From positions 43,410,714 to 43,474,713 of the forward strand of contig CM049320.1 of NCBI GenBank assembly GCA_026874595.1: a DNA stretch of 64,000 bases, in the 5' to 3' direction. The translations under genes and the position numbers were made by a program. Under the pieces are notes generated by a model that was not told where the DNA came from, made no database searches, and was given only the letters and a program-made list of their open reading frames with translations. This document shows positions 11,621 to 23,308 of the stretch, piece by piece; the first letter of the stretch is position 1, and each line of letters starts with the position of its first letter. This DNA is from Sipunculus nudus. Taxonomy: Eukaryota; Annelida; Sipuncula; Golfingiida; Sipunculidae.

Positions 11621-12186
11621 TCTGTTTATTATTGTTCTTGGACAGTCCTTGTAATTTGTCAGTGCTGTGCCTATAATTGTAATATCATGGTTTTCAAGCA
11701 TGTACCATGCTCATTTCAGTTTACAATGAATAATTTTTCCCAGAAAACCCTTCTGTTAAGCGCACAACCAAGTTGCCTGGTACTCCCAGATCAGGTATAT
11801 CACATTAGCATCCTGCCTCTTGCCAGTGTAGATCTCAGCATTGCAGATGTAACTTTTGTCACTGTCAGAAACTAGAAAGGTTTTTATGCCCCACTTTACT
11901 GGCTAGTCCTTGATGTATTGTCCGAAGGAAAGTTTATTTTTGGTTGGAATCTCACCTTCATCTGGTGATAGTTCACAACATGGAACAGAATAATGCGTGA
12001 ACTTAGCAAGTACACAGTTGAACACTGGACAGGTTTTGTAGAACATATCTGTCTCATCTAGCTATGGACCATCTTCATTTACCCTGTGTAATAACGACCA
12101 AATGACAAGAAATCTCTCCTGAGCCATCACAGAAGCAAACCCAGATGTATAGGTGATAAATTTATCTTTTGATCTTCAATATTGTT
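11621..12186 (-). pseudogene. piggyBac-like transposase, catalytic core fragment
   Basis: Minus-strand translation gives, in order, FASVMAQERF (the 'MSRDRF'-like motif), DMFYKTCPVF, SPDEGEIP (position of the first catalytic Asp), LSFGQYIK, VKWGIKTFLVSDS, EIYTGK, DLGVPGNLVVRLTEG and LENHDI. This is the piggyBac DDE/D core order. It is broken: an in-frame TAG interrupts after GQYIKD (11903-11905), there is a frame shift between EIYTGK and DLGVPGN, and further stops follow. Residues expected after the LENHDI region are missing where copy A begins. The upstream side is cut by the element starting at 12187. Function is lost. The recogniser is motif order, not database search. Confidence 0.75.
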
Positions 12187-12802
12187 GTACCCCAGACAGG
12201 TTGGGGGATAGTATGGTTTAGGCACAGTGGAGCTACCACCACAGAGATTTCTTTCAGACGAGATAACTCAAAAAATATTTCAAGGATCTTGACCAAACTT
12301 GACATGTCCATATATATGGGTGTGAGGAGGAAGCCTATTAAAAATTGGTTATGACCTTTACTAGGAGAGTGACCTTGACCATGAAAGTTCCATTTTTAGG
12401 GAAAATCACACAAATTCTTCAATTTCTCAAGAAATCTTGCATGGATTGATCTGAAAATCAAGTTGACTGAGAACATGGATAGTGTTGTCATGTACCCAAA
12501 ACTGGTGGCACCACCTATTATCCTTTTCTTGTTTTTGTGCCTTCTAATACCCCATCATTGCAACTTGACAGTGCTGTGAGCATTATAGGTGAAAAACTAA
12601 TGGACAGATTGGGCTAAATTTATGCATGTCCATGAATCTTGGATACCTCCATCTTGTATTCAGGACTGGTAGGGCCATCTGCAATTGTTTTTGTGTGGCT
12701 TTCATCCATACATGTGCTTTGGGTGTAAATTGCTTATATCACAGGAATGGTTCAAGGTATTGGTTGAAGATTTGGCATGTCTATCCATCTTGGAGAGTTT
12801 TT

Positions 12803-15744
12803 AGCTCAGCTGACTATAAGTCATCTGAGCTATAGTCGTGGTCCATTGTCCGTCGTCCGTCCGTCTGTCTGTCTGTCCGTCCGTCTGTCCGGATGTCCGT
12901 CCGTAAGACTGGCACATTTCGACACCGTTGGACCTACGAATCTGAAATTTGGCATACTGTTAGATGTCCCCAAAATCTCCTACAATGCTGAAAATTGGGT
13001 CAACAGGACTTCGTTCCTTTGAGATAATAAGGAAAAACCTCAATTTTTTATTAGATATCTATTTTCACTCTTCAGGACTGCCTAATATCAAAACCACTCA
13101 TCTGGTTTTCTTCATATTTACCATAAATATTCCTCTATATAGTTTCTATTTACATGACAGATATTAAGTCAGTATTATATAATTTAAAAGAGTTATGGGC
13201 CCAAACATAATGGACTTTGTAAAAAAAATCAGGAAGATATTTGGTCACTTAAGACCAAAAGTGTTAAAGGAAGGGACTTTTTTCCAGTAATAAAACTTTA
13301 ATTAATCAAAATTTAATTGTATACCAAAAATTAGATCAAAATCTGTTAAATTTTTCTGTTAAATTTAAATATTGGCAAAAATATAAAATTGGTACCTTAA
13401 ATTTTGCCCAGCTTTGGCCAAGGCACGTTTTTTTCCTGTAAGTACTGTGGATTTAATTTTCACAGCATGTATACATAAGGATTCAATCTGTTAAAATCTG
13501 AAATTTGAAAATAAAAGCTGCAAAATTAGGCTAGTAATTGAATTTTTTTGGAGGCTCTTGTTGTATTCCCTCACATTGTCAAGCAGTCCACTTTGATGAC
13601 TGTAGGTCATTCAGTGCACATCTCTATGCTCCCCAGGCTGTTGGCATAATTTTAGATGTCCCCAGGAATATAACTTTATTCAATCAAGATTCAATTGTTT
13701 ACCCAAAATTAGATCTGAATTTTGCAAATTTTTCAAGTTATTAGCATAAATAAAAAATCAATACCTTAATTTTTTGTCCAACTTTAGCACTGTTGATTTA
13801 ATTTTCACAGCATATATACATAAGGATATAATCTTTTAAAATTTGAAATTTCAAAGAAATTGATTGGAAAGAATAGCTTTTATTCATGTTTTCATACACC
13901 ATGTCAAGTGTTGTTTACATCTAGCCCACCTAGTAGTACAGCCTTCACTTGCATTATGTAACCCACCCCAGGCAGCTTGCCTTGGGTCAGCTTGGCCACT
14001 ACCAGCAGGCTTCCCCTCTGCCCTGCACCACCCCCCCCCCCCCCCAGATGGTGCATAAACTAGATAATTGTTATTATTTTCTGTATTTGATTCATTCTTA
14101 TTCTAGGCTATGCTACATTTTAGATTTTGTATTGTACCACCAGAGTTACAATGATTAAAGTGTACATTTAATTGTGTCCACAAAGTGGTGTATTGTTATG
14201 AAAGTGTGGATATTCATGAGATAAGTAATTCCTTACTCTAGAGGAGTAAAAACTTCACCAGGTGTGAAATTGACTATTAATTCCAGTAATAAATTAAAAC
14301 TGGGATAGTAATTAGCACAATGATATTGTTTGTCCCTCATTCAACCAACAGTGTGTATACTTTATTTGAAAAGATGTTTATCAAATTGTTTTATCAAATT
14401 TACTGAATCTTTTATTTTATTTTGGTGAATAAAATTAAGCATGTACTGAAAACTCCAATGTGCAAAACTTTTTAATAGTGATTCAAGGAATATTCTTGTA
14501 GATGCCATGTTGTGGCATTATTTTCTTTTAAATTCAGTTTAAACATTTATGATTTAAAAATAATAAAATATATGTGTAAGCATAATATGACCCAATATGA
14601 GCTACACTCTGGATATATGATGATTGCAACTTTTGCAACAATTCTAATATTTTAACTTATAGTTTCAGTTTATTACTCTGTATATATAATGATTGCAACT
14701 TTTGCAACAATTCTTATATTTTAACTTATGTTTTCAGGTTTTTTTTATTAAAAATTTATAAAACCTGTAAATAAAAAAATGATTCAGATAAAAACTTCTT
14801 AATGGAAAAAGTGGATATGCTTAAAAAAATAGGATTATATATAAACTTAAATGCATTATTCCCTTGAAAGTGAAATAAAGGTATTAGTCCATTCTGTCCA
14901 CTTGCCTGTCCATCTGTAAATTTTCATATGCATCACAGTATCTCAAAACTTTTACTGTTTTTCTTCATGACAGTCTTGTCAGAGTATTAGTTTGCAATCA
15001 TATATTTAGAACGTTACTATAACCAAGTAGGAGGGCCCCTTTCCTCTTAGCTTTTCATATTCTAATATAAATGAAAAACATTAAAATAGAATATTTCTAC
15101 ATCCACCTTCGTGCTGCCCTCACTTTTCCCTTCTCCGAACCCCATCCCAAAGTCAGCCTCAGTAAGCAAGAAATAGATGAATCAGATATATTCATACTTT
15201 AATATTTTGTATAACTATTTGTCCATAGGTACCTATATACATGCCAGAAGTTATGTCAATATTGTGTAATATGTAGACATAGTGGGCATCACAATAATGT
15301 ACCTTGTCAAGACTAAAGAGATATTGTGTCATACAGTCACAAATTCATAAATCACTTCATCAGCATAGTTAATCATAACATCATATCTGTCAAATTGAAA
15401 GCTTGCAGACTACCATACACTTTAGATCCTTCAACAAATAGCCTTATCATCATTCTACTACTGCTTATTACTGCTGTCATTGCATTCATATTTGCTCAAA
15501 TATATCACAGTTTTCAACCCCTCCTAAATAAATAAAAAATAAACCACTATATTTGACTCTATTAATCCATCAGTCAGGTAATTTCATTTATCATTTACTC
15601 ACATATTACATTACATTCCTTTATAATAGCCCAACATGTCCATGATATTCATAAGCTTTATCGACTCGATATAGTATCACAGTGGAGAAACATTTATAGT
15701 CCAATCACGATCAGCTGAGTGCCGTGACCCATGGGTCCCTTGTT
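12803..15744 (+). mobile_element. Dispersed 'agctcagctgac' element, long copy B
   Basis: Starts agctcagctgactataag and a ccgtccgtctgtc-rich stretch (12840-12905). It ends 'gccgtgacccatgggtcc' 'cttgtt' at about 15744. The interior has the recurrent 'gatgtccccaaaatctccta', 'gggcccaaacataatg' and 'ttaaattttgccca' phrases. The 15225-15744 tail aligns with 47420-47916. It is flanked by host repeat (gagagtttt / tgtaaag) that continues across the insert, as in the uninterrupted copy near 44252. No transposase or reverse transcriptase frame is seen, so it is non-autonomous. Confidence 0.75.
14028..14046. repeat. Poly-C tract
   Basis: About 17 consecutive cytosines inside copy B. A similar tract lies in copy D at about 47091-47103, the equivalent part of the element. 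Confidence 0.85.
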
Positions 15745-16210
15745 TTGTAAAGCTGACAGGAGGAGCCACCACCTCACCGTTTTCATAGTATAAATTAAAG
15801 CCCTTTTCTTAGGAATGATTTGCTGGTTTGGCTGGAAATGGTGCTTGTCCATAGATCTTGGATATCTCTAGCTCATGTTCGACACTGATGGTACCATCTG
15901 CAATTGTTTTCATGTGGTCTCTATATGTACATTTGCTTTCGGTGAAACTGCTCATGTCTGAGGAGTCCTTCATTGTGCTGGTCTGAAAATCAATTTTGGA
16001 GAGTTTTCTGGTCAACCAGACAGGTGGTGCACCTGCCTTACCGTTTTCATAGTGTAAATTATTCCCCTTTTCTCAACAGTGATTCACCATAATGGCCCCC
16101 ATATTTGTTGAAAAATATTGTTTCTCAAGTTGATAGATGGAAGAAACCAAGTGTCAGTATATGCTGCTAAAGATGGGGGGGGATTACTATGTCTGGGGAT
16201 ATTATGGCAC

Positions 16211-17110
16211 CTTTTTTCCAATATTTCATTTGAACTGCTTTAGCTGTTAAGTTATTCTGTTTCATTGTGAGCACATGAATGGCTTGATAATTTGTTTCCA
16301 TCACCAACATGTTCCAAAGGTGCCTATCCCAATACAAAGCAAAATACTCAATTTGATTTGCTTTTAGTCCACTCTGAAGAGGAGGCAAGAGTTTTATTTA
16401 CATTTCCTCCTCCATGACTTCGAGCTTTACCACACCCATCAGTTTGACTTTGACCCCTTGTCCTACCTAAATCACGCTGCACATGAACGTTCACATTTTC
16501 AGCACTGTCATTGTCACTTTCTGTCCCAAAATCCTCAGTCTGCTGATAATCAGAGTGATCCATGCTCTGCTGATAATCAGAGTGATCCTCGCTCTGCTGA
16601 TAATCAGAGTGATCCTCGCTCTGCTGATAATCAGAGTGATCCTCGCTCTGCTGATAATCAGAGTGATCCTCGCTCTGCTGATAATCAGAGTGATCCTCGC
16701 TCTGCTGATAATCAGAGTGATCCTCGCTCTGCTGATAATCAGAGTGATCCTCGCTCTGCTGATAATCAGAGTGATCCTCGCTCTGCTGATAATCAGAGTG
16801 ATCCTCGCTCTGCTGATAATCAGAGTGATCCTCGCTCTGCTGATAATCAGAGTGATCCTCGCTCTGCTGATAATCAGAGTGATCCTCGCTCTGCTGATAA
16901 TCAGAGTGATCCTCGCTCTGCTGATAATCAGAGTGATCCTCGCTCTGCTGATAATCAGAGTGATCCTCGCTCTGCTGATAATCAGAGTGATCCTCGCTCT
17001 GCTGATAATCAGAGTGATCCTCACTCTGCTGGTAATCAGAGTGATCCTTGCTCCGCTGAAAATCAGAGTGATCCATGCTCTGCTGATAATCAGAGTGATC
17101 CTCAGCTCCT
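16211..17110 (-). pseudogene. piggyBac-like transposase N-terminal part with acidic repeat
   Basis: On the minus strand the segment 16388-16211 reads SGLKANQIEYFALYW then LWNMLVMETNYQ, which matches the conserved N-terminal entry to the piggyBac core ('LW..LV.ETN'). It is out of frame with the preceding stretch (17076-16348), which is acidic and low-complexity: about twenty 9-residue units of DHSDYQQSE, then FGTESDNDSAENVN. Acidic N-termini are usual in this family. A frameshift therefore lies near 16348-16388. The reading runs into E1 sequence at about 16210. This is the same pseudogene as 11621-12186 and 10657-10955. Confidence 0.6.
16535..17103. repeat. 27-bp minisatellite, about 21 copies
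   Basis: The unit is ctgataatcagagtgatc plus ctcgctctg, nearly identical in the middle and diverged at both edges. The period is 9 codons and several frames have no stop, so four overlapping frames of 177-242 codons result. The only one with meaning is the minus-strand acidic DHSDYQQSE frame, inside the transposase N-terminus. Each unit holds the dyad CTGATAATCAG. Confidence 0.95.
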
Positions 17111-17464
17111 CCTCTTCAGAGAGTTAATAACTGACTTAAACAATTCTGGAAGTTGAAATTAGTGGAACTCCCTTCCTCAAAATATAAAAGAGATTTTTAA
17201 TTCACTTAGAGACACTTGAACACATTGTGCTCTTTCAGGGTTTGCATTAGTGCTCAGTATTTATGAATGGTTGAATGTGTTGGCCTGAAATTTCAATCTT
17301 TATAGAACTTAAATAGTTTTATCTGATACACAAGACTAGTGGTGTCACTTATAATTGTCTAATTTTTTTCAGTTTTGCATATCTCATTTGTGGTTGGATG
17401 CATGGCCTGAATTTTTTTTTCATAGATCTTGGATAACTTTTTCTCATACAAAAGACTATTGTCA

Positions 17465-19470
17465 GTGGATAGGGTTCACAAGCCAATGCTTATTTATAAG
17501 GTGGTATGGCCAAGTCTGGGACTGTTTTAGCATTGGATTCACAAGCCAAGGCCTGTTTATAAGAAGGTATGGCCAAATGTTGGACTGTTTCAGCATTGGC
17601 TTTTCAAATCAAGGCCTATTTAAAATTTGGTATCGCCAAGTGTGAACTGTTTAAGCATCTGGTTCACTAGCTGAGGCCTATGTATAAGTTGGTTATGACC
17701 AGGTCTGGGACTGTTACAACACCAGGATCACAAGCCAGGGCATATTTATAAGTTGGTATGGCCAATTGTGGGACTTTTTCAGCATGATGTTCACAAGCCA
17801 AGGCCTATTTATAAGTTGGTATGGCCAAGTCTGGAACTGTTTCAGCACTGGGTTCACAAGCCAAGGCCTATTTAAAAGGTGGTATAGCCAAGCCTTGGAC
17901 TGTTTCAGCACTGGGTTCACAAGCCAAGGCCTATTTAAAAGGTGGTATGACCAACTCTTGGACTGTTTCAGCACTGGGTTCATGAGCCAAGGCCTATTTA
18001 AAAGGTTGTATTGACCAAGTCTGGGACTGTTTCAGCACTGGGTTCACAAGCCAAGACCTATATAAAAGGTGGTGTGACTAAGTCTGGGACTGTCTCAGCA
18101 CTGGGTTCACAAGCCAAGGCCTATTTAAAAGGTTGTATCGACCAAGTCTGGGACTGTTTCAGCACTGGTTTCACAAGCCAAGGCCTATTTTAAAGGTTGC
18201 ATTGACCAAGTCTGGGACTGTCTCAGCACTGGGTTCACGAGCCAAGGCCTATTTAAAAGGTGGTATGACCAAGTCTGTGACTGTTTCAGCACTGGGTTCT
18301 CAAGCCAAGACCTATATAAAAGGTGGTATGACCAACTCTTGGACTGTTTCAGCACTGGGTTCACGAGCCAAGGCCTATTTAAAAGGTGGTATGACCAAGT
18401 CTTGGACTGTTTCAGCACTGGGTTCTCAAGCCAAGACCTATATAAAAGGTGGTATGACCAAGCCTCGGACTGTTTCAGCTCTGGGTTCACAAGCCAAGGC
18501 CTATTTAAAAAGTGGTATGACCAAGTCTGGGACTGTTTCAGCACTGGGTTCTCATGCCAAGACCTATATAAAAGGTGGTATGACCAAGCCTCGGACAGTT
18601 TCAGCACTGGGTTCACAAGCCAAGGCCTATTTAAAATTGGTATGACCAAGTCTGGGACTGTTTCAGCACTGGGTTCACAAGCCAAGACCTATATAAAAGG
18701 TGGTATGACCAAGTCTGAGACTGTTTCAGCACTGGGTTCACAAGCCTAGGCCTATTTAAAAGGTTGTATTGACCAAGTCTGGGACTGTTTCAGCACTGGG
18801 TTCACAAGCCAAGACCTATATAAAAGGTGGTATGACCAAGCCTCGGACTGTTTCAGCACTGGGTTCACAAGCCAAGACCTATATAAAAGGTGGTATGACC
18901 AAGCCTTGGACTGTTTCAGCACTGGGTTCACAAGCCAAGACCTATATAAAAGGTGGTATGACCAAGCCTCGGACTGTTTCAGCACTGGGTTCACAAGCCA
19001 AGGCCTATTTAAAAGGTGGTATGACCAAGTCTGGGACTGTTTCAGCACTGGGTTCACAAGCCAAGGCCTATTTAAAAGGTTGTATTGACCAAGTCTGGGA
19101 CTGTTTCAGCTCTGGGTTCACAAGCCTAGGCCTATTTAAAAGGGGGTATGACCAAGTCTGGGACTGTTTCAGCACTGGGTTCTCAAGCCAAGGCCTATTT
19201 AAAAGGTTGTATTGACCAAGTCTGGGACTGTTTCAGTACTGGGTTCACAATCCAAGGCCTATTTAAAAGGTGGTATGACCAAGTCTGGGACTGTTTCAGC
19301 ACTGGGTTCACAAGCCAAGGCCTATTGAAAAGGTGGTATTACCAAGTCTTGGACTGTTTCAGCACTGGGTTCACAAGCCAAGGCATATTTATATGGTGGT
19401 ATGGCCAAGATTTGGACTGTTTTAACCTCAGGTTCAAAAACTAAGGCCTATTTATTAGGTGATATGGCCA
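17465..19470. repeat. 63-bp tandem array, about 32 copies
   Basis: The unit runs from 'ggtggtatgaccaagtct' through 'gggactgtttcagcactgg', 'gttcacaagccaaggcct' and 'atttaaaa'. Two subtypes alternate: 'aaggcctatttaaaa' and 'aagacctatataaaa'. A third variant has 'ggttgtattgacc'. Edge units are the most diverged. The period of 21 codons gives long open frames on both strands, interrupted by stops; these are not genes. It lies in the intron just upstream of the laminin-EGF exon. Confidence 0.95.
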
Positions 19471-19908
19471 AGTTTTGGACTGTTTAAGCATTCGAAACCT
19501 TGATTTTGATTGTATCCTGTCAAGAGAAATTCTGTGCCTAACTTGGTCCAAGCCTCAGTGATTTGTTGGATAATCATTGGTCCCTTTTTACAGTCTGGGT
19601 GTATTAACAAATCACATATTGTCTGTAATGGTATATTAATAATATCACATATTGTGAGTATAGGTATCTTAACATTATCACATGTTGTCACTATGGGTAT
19701 CTTAACAATATCACCTAAAAGTTTTGAGACACTCTGGTCAGCTGAGAACTGAGAGAAAGGAAACAATTAAATATGTTGTATGGAATATCCTTGTTCTATT
19801 TTAGGAAACAATTTCCCTAATAGACCACTCTAACTGAACATAGTGACCCATCAGACCCATATCAAGTAATGAGATGATTAATGTGTGTATATTTTGGTCT
19901 TTTGACAG
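19471..19908. other. Intron 3' end before the laminin-EGF exon
   Basis: Contains three short 'aatatcacatattgt' style repeats (19605-19710), then the polypyrimidine tract and acceptor of the 19909 exon. No other coding sequence. Confidence 0.6.
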
Positions 19909-19970
19909 ATGTGCTGCTGGGTATGCTGGCAATCCCAGGGTTCCAGGAGGGAAGTGTATATTGATAAGTG
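19909..19970 (+). CDS. HSPG2: Perlecan-like exon: end of last laminin-EGF domain
   Basis: A 62-nt internal exon. It has an acceptor (ttttgacag) ending at 19908 and a consensus donor GTAAGT at 19971. It starts with the third base of a split codon and ends with the first base of the next. It reads CAAGYAGNPRVPGGKC then ILIS: the C-terminal loop of a laminin-type EGF domain, with the GY.GNP..GG.C signature. In perlecan this loop lies just before the first Ig domain of domain IV, and the next recognisable exon here is an Ig domain in matching phase. Perlecan is a secreted basement-membrane proteoglycan core protein. Seen: motif and splice sites. Known: the laminin-EGF to Ig transition is characteristic of perlecan/UNC-52/Trol. 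Inferred: orthology. Upstream exons lie outside the window; I found no other laminin-EGF exon in 1-19908. Confidence 0.75.
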
Positions 19971-20188
19971 GTAAGTCTGTTGGTATGATTTTATTGGTTT
20001 CATGGGCTGTCATGGACTGTCTCAGTCTATTGAGGGGTGTCTCTGCAGTGGTTGAGGGAAATACTTGTGAAATTTGTAGCTTGATAATTTTATTGATTTG
20101 AGAAACAGGATAGAATTCCTGAGTGTTCAGTCAAAGTAACAGCCTCACTAATTAATAAAAAAACTGTTTTGATAATAAGCAAGCTATA

Positions 20189-22610
20189 CCAGGTCTCTTC
20201 TGGTTGGGTATACAAGGTCTGCTCTGGCTGTATACAAGGTCTGCTCTGGCTGTATGCAAGGTCTGCTCTGGCTGGTATGCAAGGTCTGCTCTGACTGTAT
20301 ACATGGTCTGCTCTGGTTGGGTATACAAGGTCTGCTCTAGCTGTATACAAAGTCTGCTCTGGCTGGGTACACAAGAACTGCTCTAGCTGTATACAAGGTC
20401 TGATCTGGCTAGGTATACAAGGTCTGATCTGGCTGGGTATACAAGGTCTGTTCTGGCTGGGTATAAACGGTCTGCTCTGACTGGGTATACAAGGTCTGCT
20501 CTGGCTGTATACATGGTCTGCTCTGGTTGGGTATACAAGGTCTGCTCTAGCTGTATGCAAAGTCTGCTCTGGCTGGGTACACAAGAACTGCTCTAGCTGT
20601 ATACAAGGTCTGATCTGGCTAGGTATACAAGGTCTGATCTGGCTGGGTATACAAGGTCTGATCTGCCTGGGTATACAAGGTCTGCTCTGGCTGGGTATAA
20701 ACGGTCTGCTCTGACTGGGTATACAAGGTCTGCTCTGGCTGTATACAAGGTCTATTCTGGCTGGTATGCAAGGTCTGCTCTGACTGTATACATGGTCTGC
20801 TCTGGTTGGGTATACAAGGTCTGCTCTGGTTGGGTATACAAGGTCTGCTCTGGCTGGGTACACAAGAACTGCTCTAGCTGGGTATACAAGGTCTGATCTG
20901 GCTAGGTATACAAGGTCTGATCTGGCTGGGTATACAAGGTCTGATCTGACTGGGTATACAAGGTCTGCTCTGGCTGGGTATAAACGGTCTGCTCTGACTG
21001 GGTATACAAGGTCTGCTCTGGCTGTATACAAGGTCTATTCTGGCTGGTATGCAAGGTCTGCTCTGACTGTATACATGGTCTGCTCTGGTTGGGTATACAA
21101 GGTCTGCTCTTGCTGTATACAAAGTCTGCTCTGGCTGGGTACACAAGAACTGCTCTAGCTGTATACAAGGTCTGATCTGGCTAGGTATACAAGGTCTGAT
21201 CTGGCTAGGTATACAAGGTCTGATCTGACTGGGTATACAAGGTCTGCTCTGGCTGGGTATACAAGGTCTGATCTGGCTAGGTATACAAGGTCTGATCTGA
21301 CTGGGTATACAAGGTCTGCTCTGGCTGGGTATACAAGGTCTGATCTGGCTGGGTATACAAGGTCTGATCTGGCTAGGTATACAAGGTCTGATCTGACTGG
21401 GTATACAAGGTCTGATCTGACTGGGTATACAAGGTCTGATCTGGCTAGGTATACAAGGTCTGATCTGACTGGGTATACAAGGTCTGCTCTGGCTGTATAC
21501 AAGGTCTGCTCTGGCTGTATACAAGGTCTGCTCTGACGGGTATACAAGATCTGCTCTGACTGGGTATACAAGGTCTTCTCTGACTGGGTATACAAGGTCT
21601 GCTCTGACTGGGTTGAAAGGTCTGCTCGGGCTGTATACAAGGTCTGCTCTGGCTGGTATACAAGATCTGCTCTGACTGGGTATACAAGGTCTTCTCTGAC
21701 TGGGTATACAAGGTCTGCTCTGACTGGGTTGAAAGGTCTGCTCTGGCTGTATACAAGGTCTGCTCTGGCTGGTATACAAGGTCTGCTCTGACTGGGTATA
21801 AACGGTCTGCTCTGACTGGGTATACAAGGTCTGCTCTGGCTGTATACAAGGTCTGCTCTGGCTGTATACAAGGTCTGCTCTGACTGGTATACAAGATCTG
21901 CTCTGACTGGGTATACAAGGTCTTCTCTGACTGGGTATACAAGGTCTGCTCTGACTGGGTTGAAAGGTCTGCTCGGGCTGTATACAAGGTCTGCTCTGGC
22001 TGGTATACAAGATCTGCTCTGACTGGGTATACAAGGTCTTCTCTGACTGGGTATACAAGGTCTGCTCTGACTGGGTTGAAAGGTCTGCTCTGGCTGTATA
22101 CAAGGTCTGCTCTGGCTGGTATACAAGGTCTGCTCTGACTGGGTATAAACGGTCTGCTCTGACTGGGTATACAAGGTCTGCTTGGGCTGTATACAAGGTC
22201 TGCTCTGGCTGGTATACAAGATCTGCTCTGACTGGGTATACAAGGTCTTCTCTGACTGGGTATACAAGGTCTGCTCTGACTGGGTTGCAAGGTCTGCTCG
22301 GGCTGTATACAAGGTCTGCTCTGGCTGGTATACAAGATCTGCTCTGACTGGGTATACAAGGTCTTCTCTGACTGGGTATACAAGGTCTGCTCTGACTGGG
22401 TTGAAAGGTCTGCTCTGGCTGTATACAAGGTCTGCTCTGGCTGGTATACAAGGTCTGCTCTGACTGGGTATACAAGGTCTTCTCTGACTGGGTATACAAG
22501 GTCTGCTCTGACTGGGTTGAAAGGTCAGCTCTGGCTGTATACAAGGTCTGCTCTGGCTGGTATACAAGATCTGCTCTGATTGGGTATACAAGGTCTGTTC
22601 TGACTGGGTA
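20189..22610. repeat. 22-24-bp tandem array, about 100 copies
   Basis: The unit is ggtatacaaggtctgctctg plus gctg, with 22-, 23- and 24-bp length variants (gctgtatac / gctggtatac / gctgggtatac). Base variants are tgatctggctag and tcttctctgactg. Blocks of about 10 units are themselves duplicated. Minus-strand open frames reach 616 codons but consist only of YTxSEQTL / PCIPSQSR-like repeats and are artefacts. The LTR element at 22611-26848 interrupts the array; about 40 bp more of it resumes at 26849. Confidence 0.95.
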
Positions 22611-23308
22611 TGATATAGAGGAGGGGTCGGGGATTTCCCCACCTGTATCACAAACAGTGCTGATGCGCGTGGCAGACAATGTTCCAAGACCAGTTTGATG
22701 ATAGAAGTCTTTATTCAATAGCAAGCAGTCTGGGACAGTCTCTCTCTCTGAGAGAGCCGCCCAGCCTCCCTGACTCCTCTCTCTCAGCGCGCACTACAGA
22801 TAGTTTTGTTACCGAGCTTTCACGTGACATATGAGACATTCATATCGATATTTCTGCATTTCGTCATAAAAGCTAAACCTTATTGGATGACTCAAAGTAG
22901 GTCACAATTACATCAGAGTTATAAGTGTTCTTCCTCACTTTCGTGAGATCTGATTCGACAAAAGTGCTACGGAAAATCCCAAGTCTGACCTGACATACAT
23001 CCAGTTATAGACTGACCTACAAGTCCTATTTACAGACTCATATAAACATAATCTGCCTGCCTCATCATAGAAACCAATTTAGAGCTAATTTGGGAGAGAA
23101 CATTTAGGCTCTACAAACATACTGAATTGCCATTAGATACTTGGTCATCTGATGAACATTAATTTCCTTTGGCTCTGTCTGAATATCAGAACAGACTGAA
23201 ACCAAGATTGATTTTCATTTGCCTCTAAAGTAAATTTTAGATGAAATATTGAAATATTCCTTTAAATATATGTCAAGTCACAAATATGCACTTTCCTACT
23301 CCATAACA
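22611..23308 (-). repeat. Left LTR (3' LTR of the minus-strand element)
   Basis: 698 bp. From about 22850 to 23308 it appears identical to 26390-26848. The remaining ~240 bp (22611-22849) differ from the other LTR by many substitutions and by indels in a CT-rich stretch (22738-22795). Carries the minus-strand AATAAA at 22710-22715 and a minus-strand TATA-like atatatttaaagg near 23260-23273. Confidence 0.9.

Larger units (their letters stand above)
12187..16210 (+). mobile_element. Dispersed 'ccccagaca..tgtctgggg' element (copy E1), split by copy B
   Basis: The left end 'ccccagacaggttggggga' (12190) and right end 'actatgtctggggatattat' (to about 16205) match the ends of E2 (29204-31827) and E3 (55322-56088). 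CCCCAGACA and TGTCTGGGG form short inverted termini. The interior carries a 'ggtggcaccacc' site (12505) and 280-bp-family sequence. Copy B is inserted at 12803-15744. E1 itself interrupts the piggyBac-like transposase between its N-terminal part (16211-17110) and its core (11621-12186). No coding capacity is seen. Confidence 0.65.

Noticed and set aside
11522-11875. 117-codon + frame as a gene
   Set aside because: It is the antisense of the piggyBac-like transposase fragment plus the end of element A.
20874-22724. 616-codon minus-strand open frame in the 22-24-bp array
   Set aside because: Low-complexity repeat translation whose frame changes with unit-length variants, and it runs into an LTR. 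No protein family resembles it.
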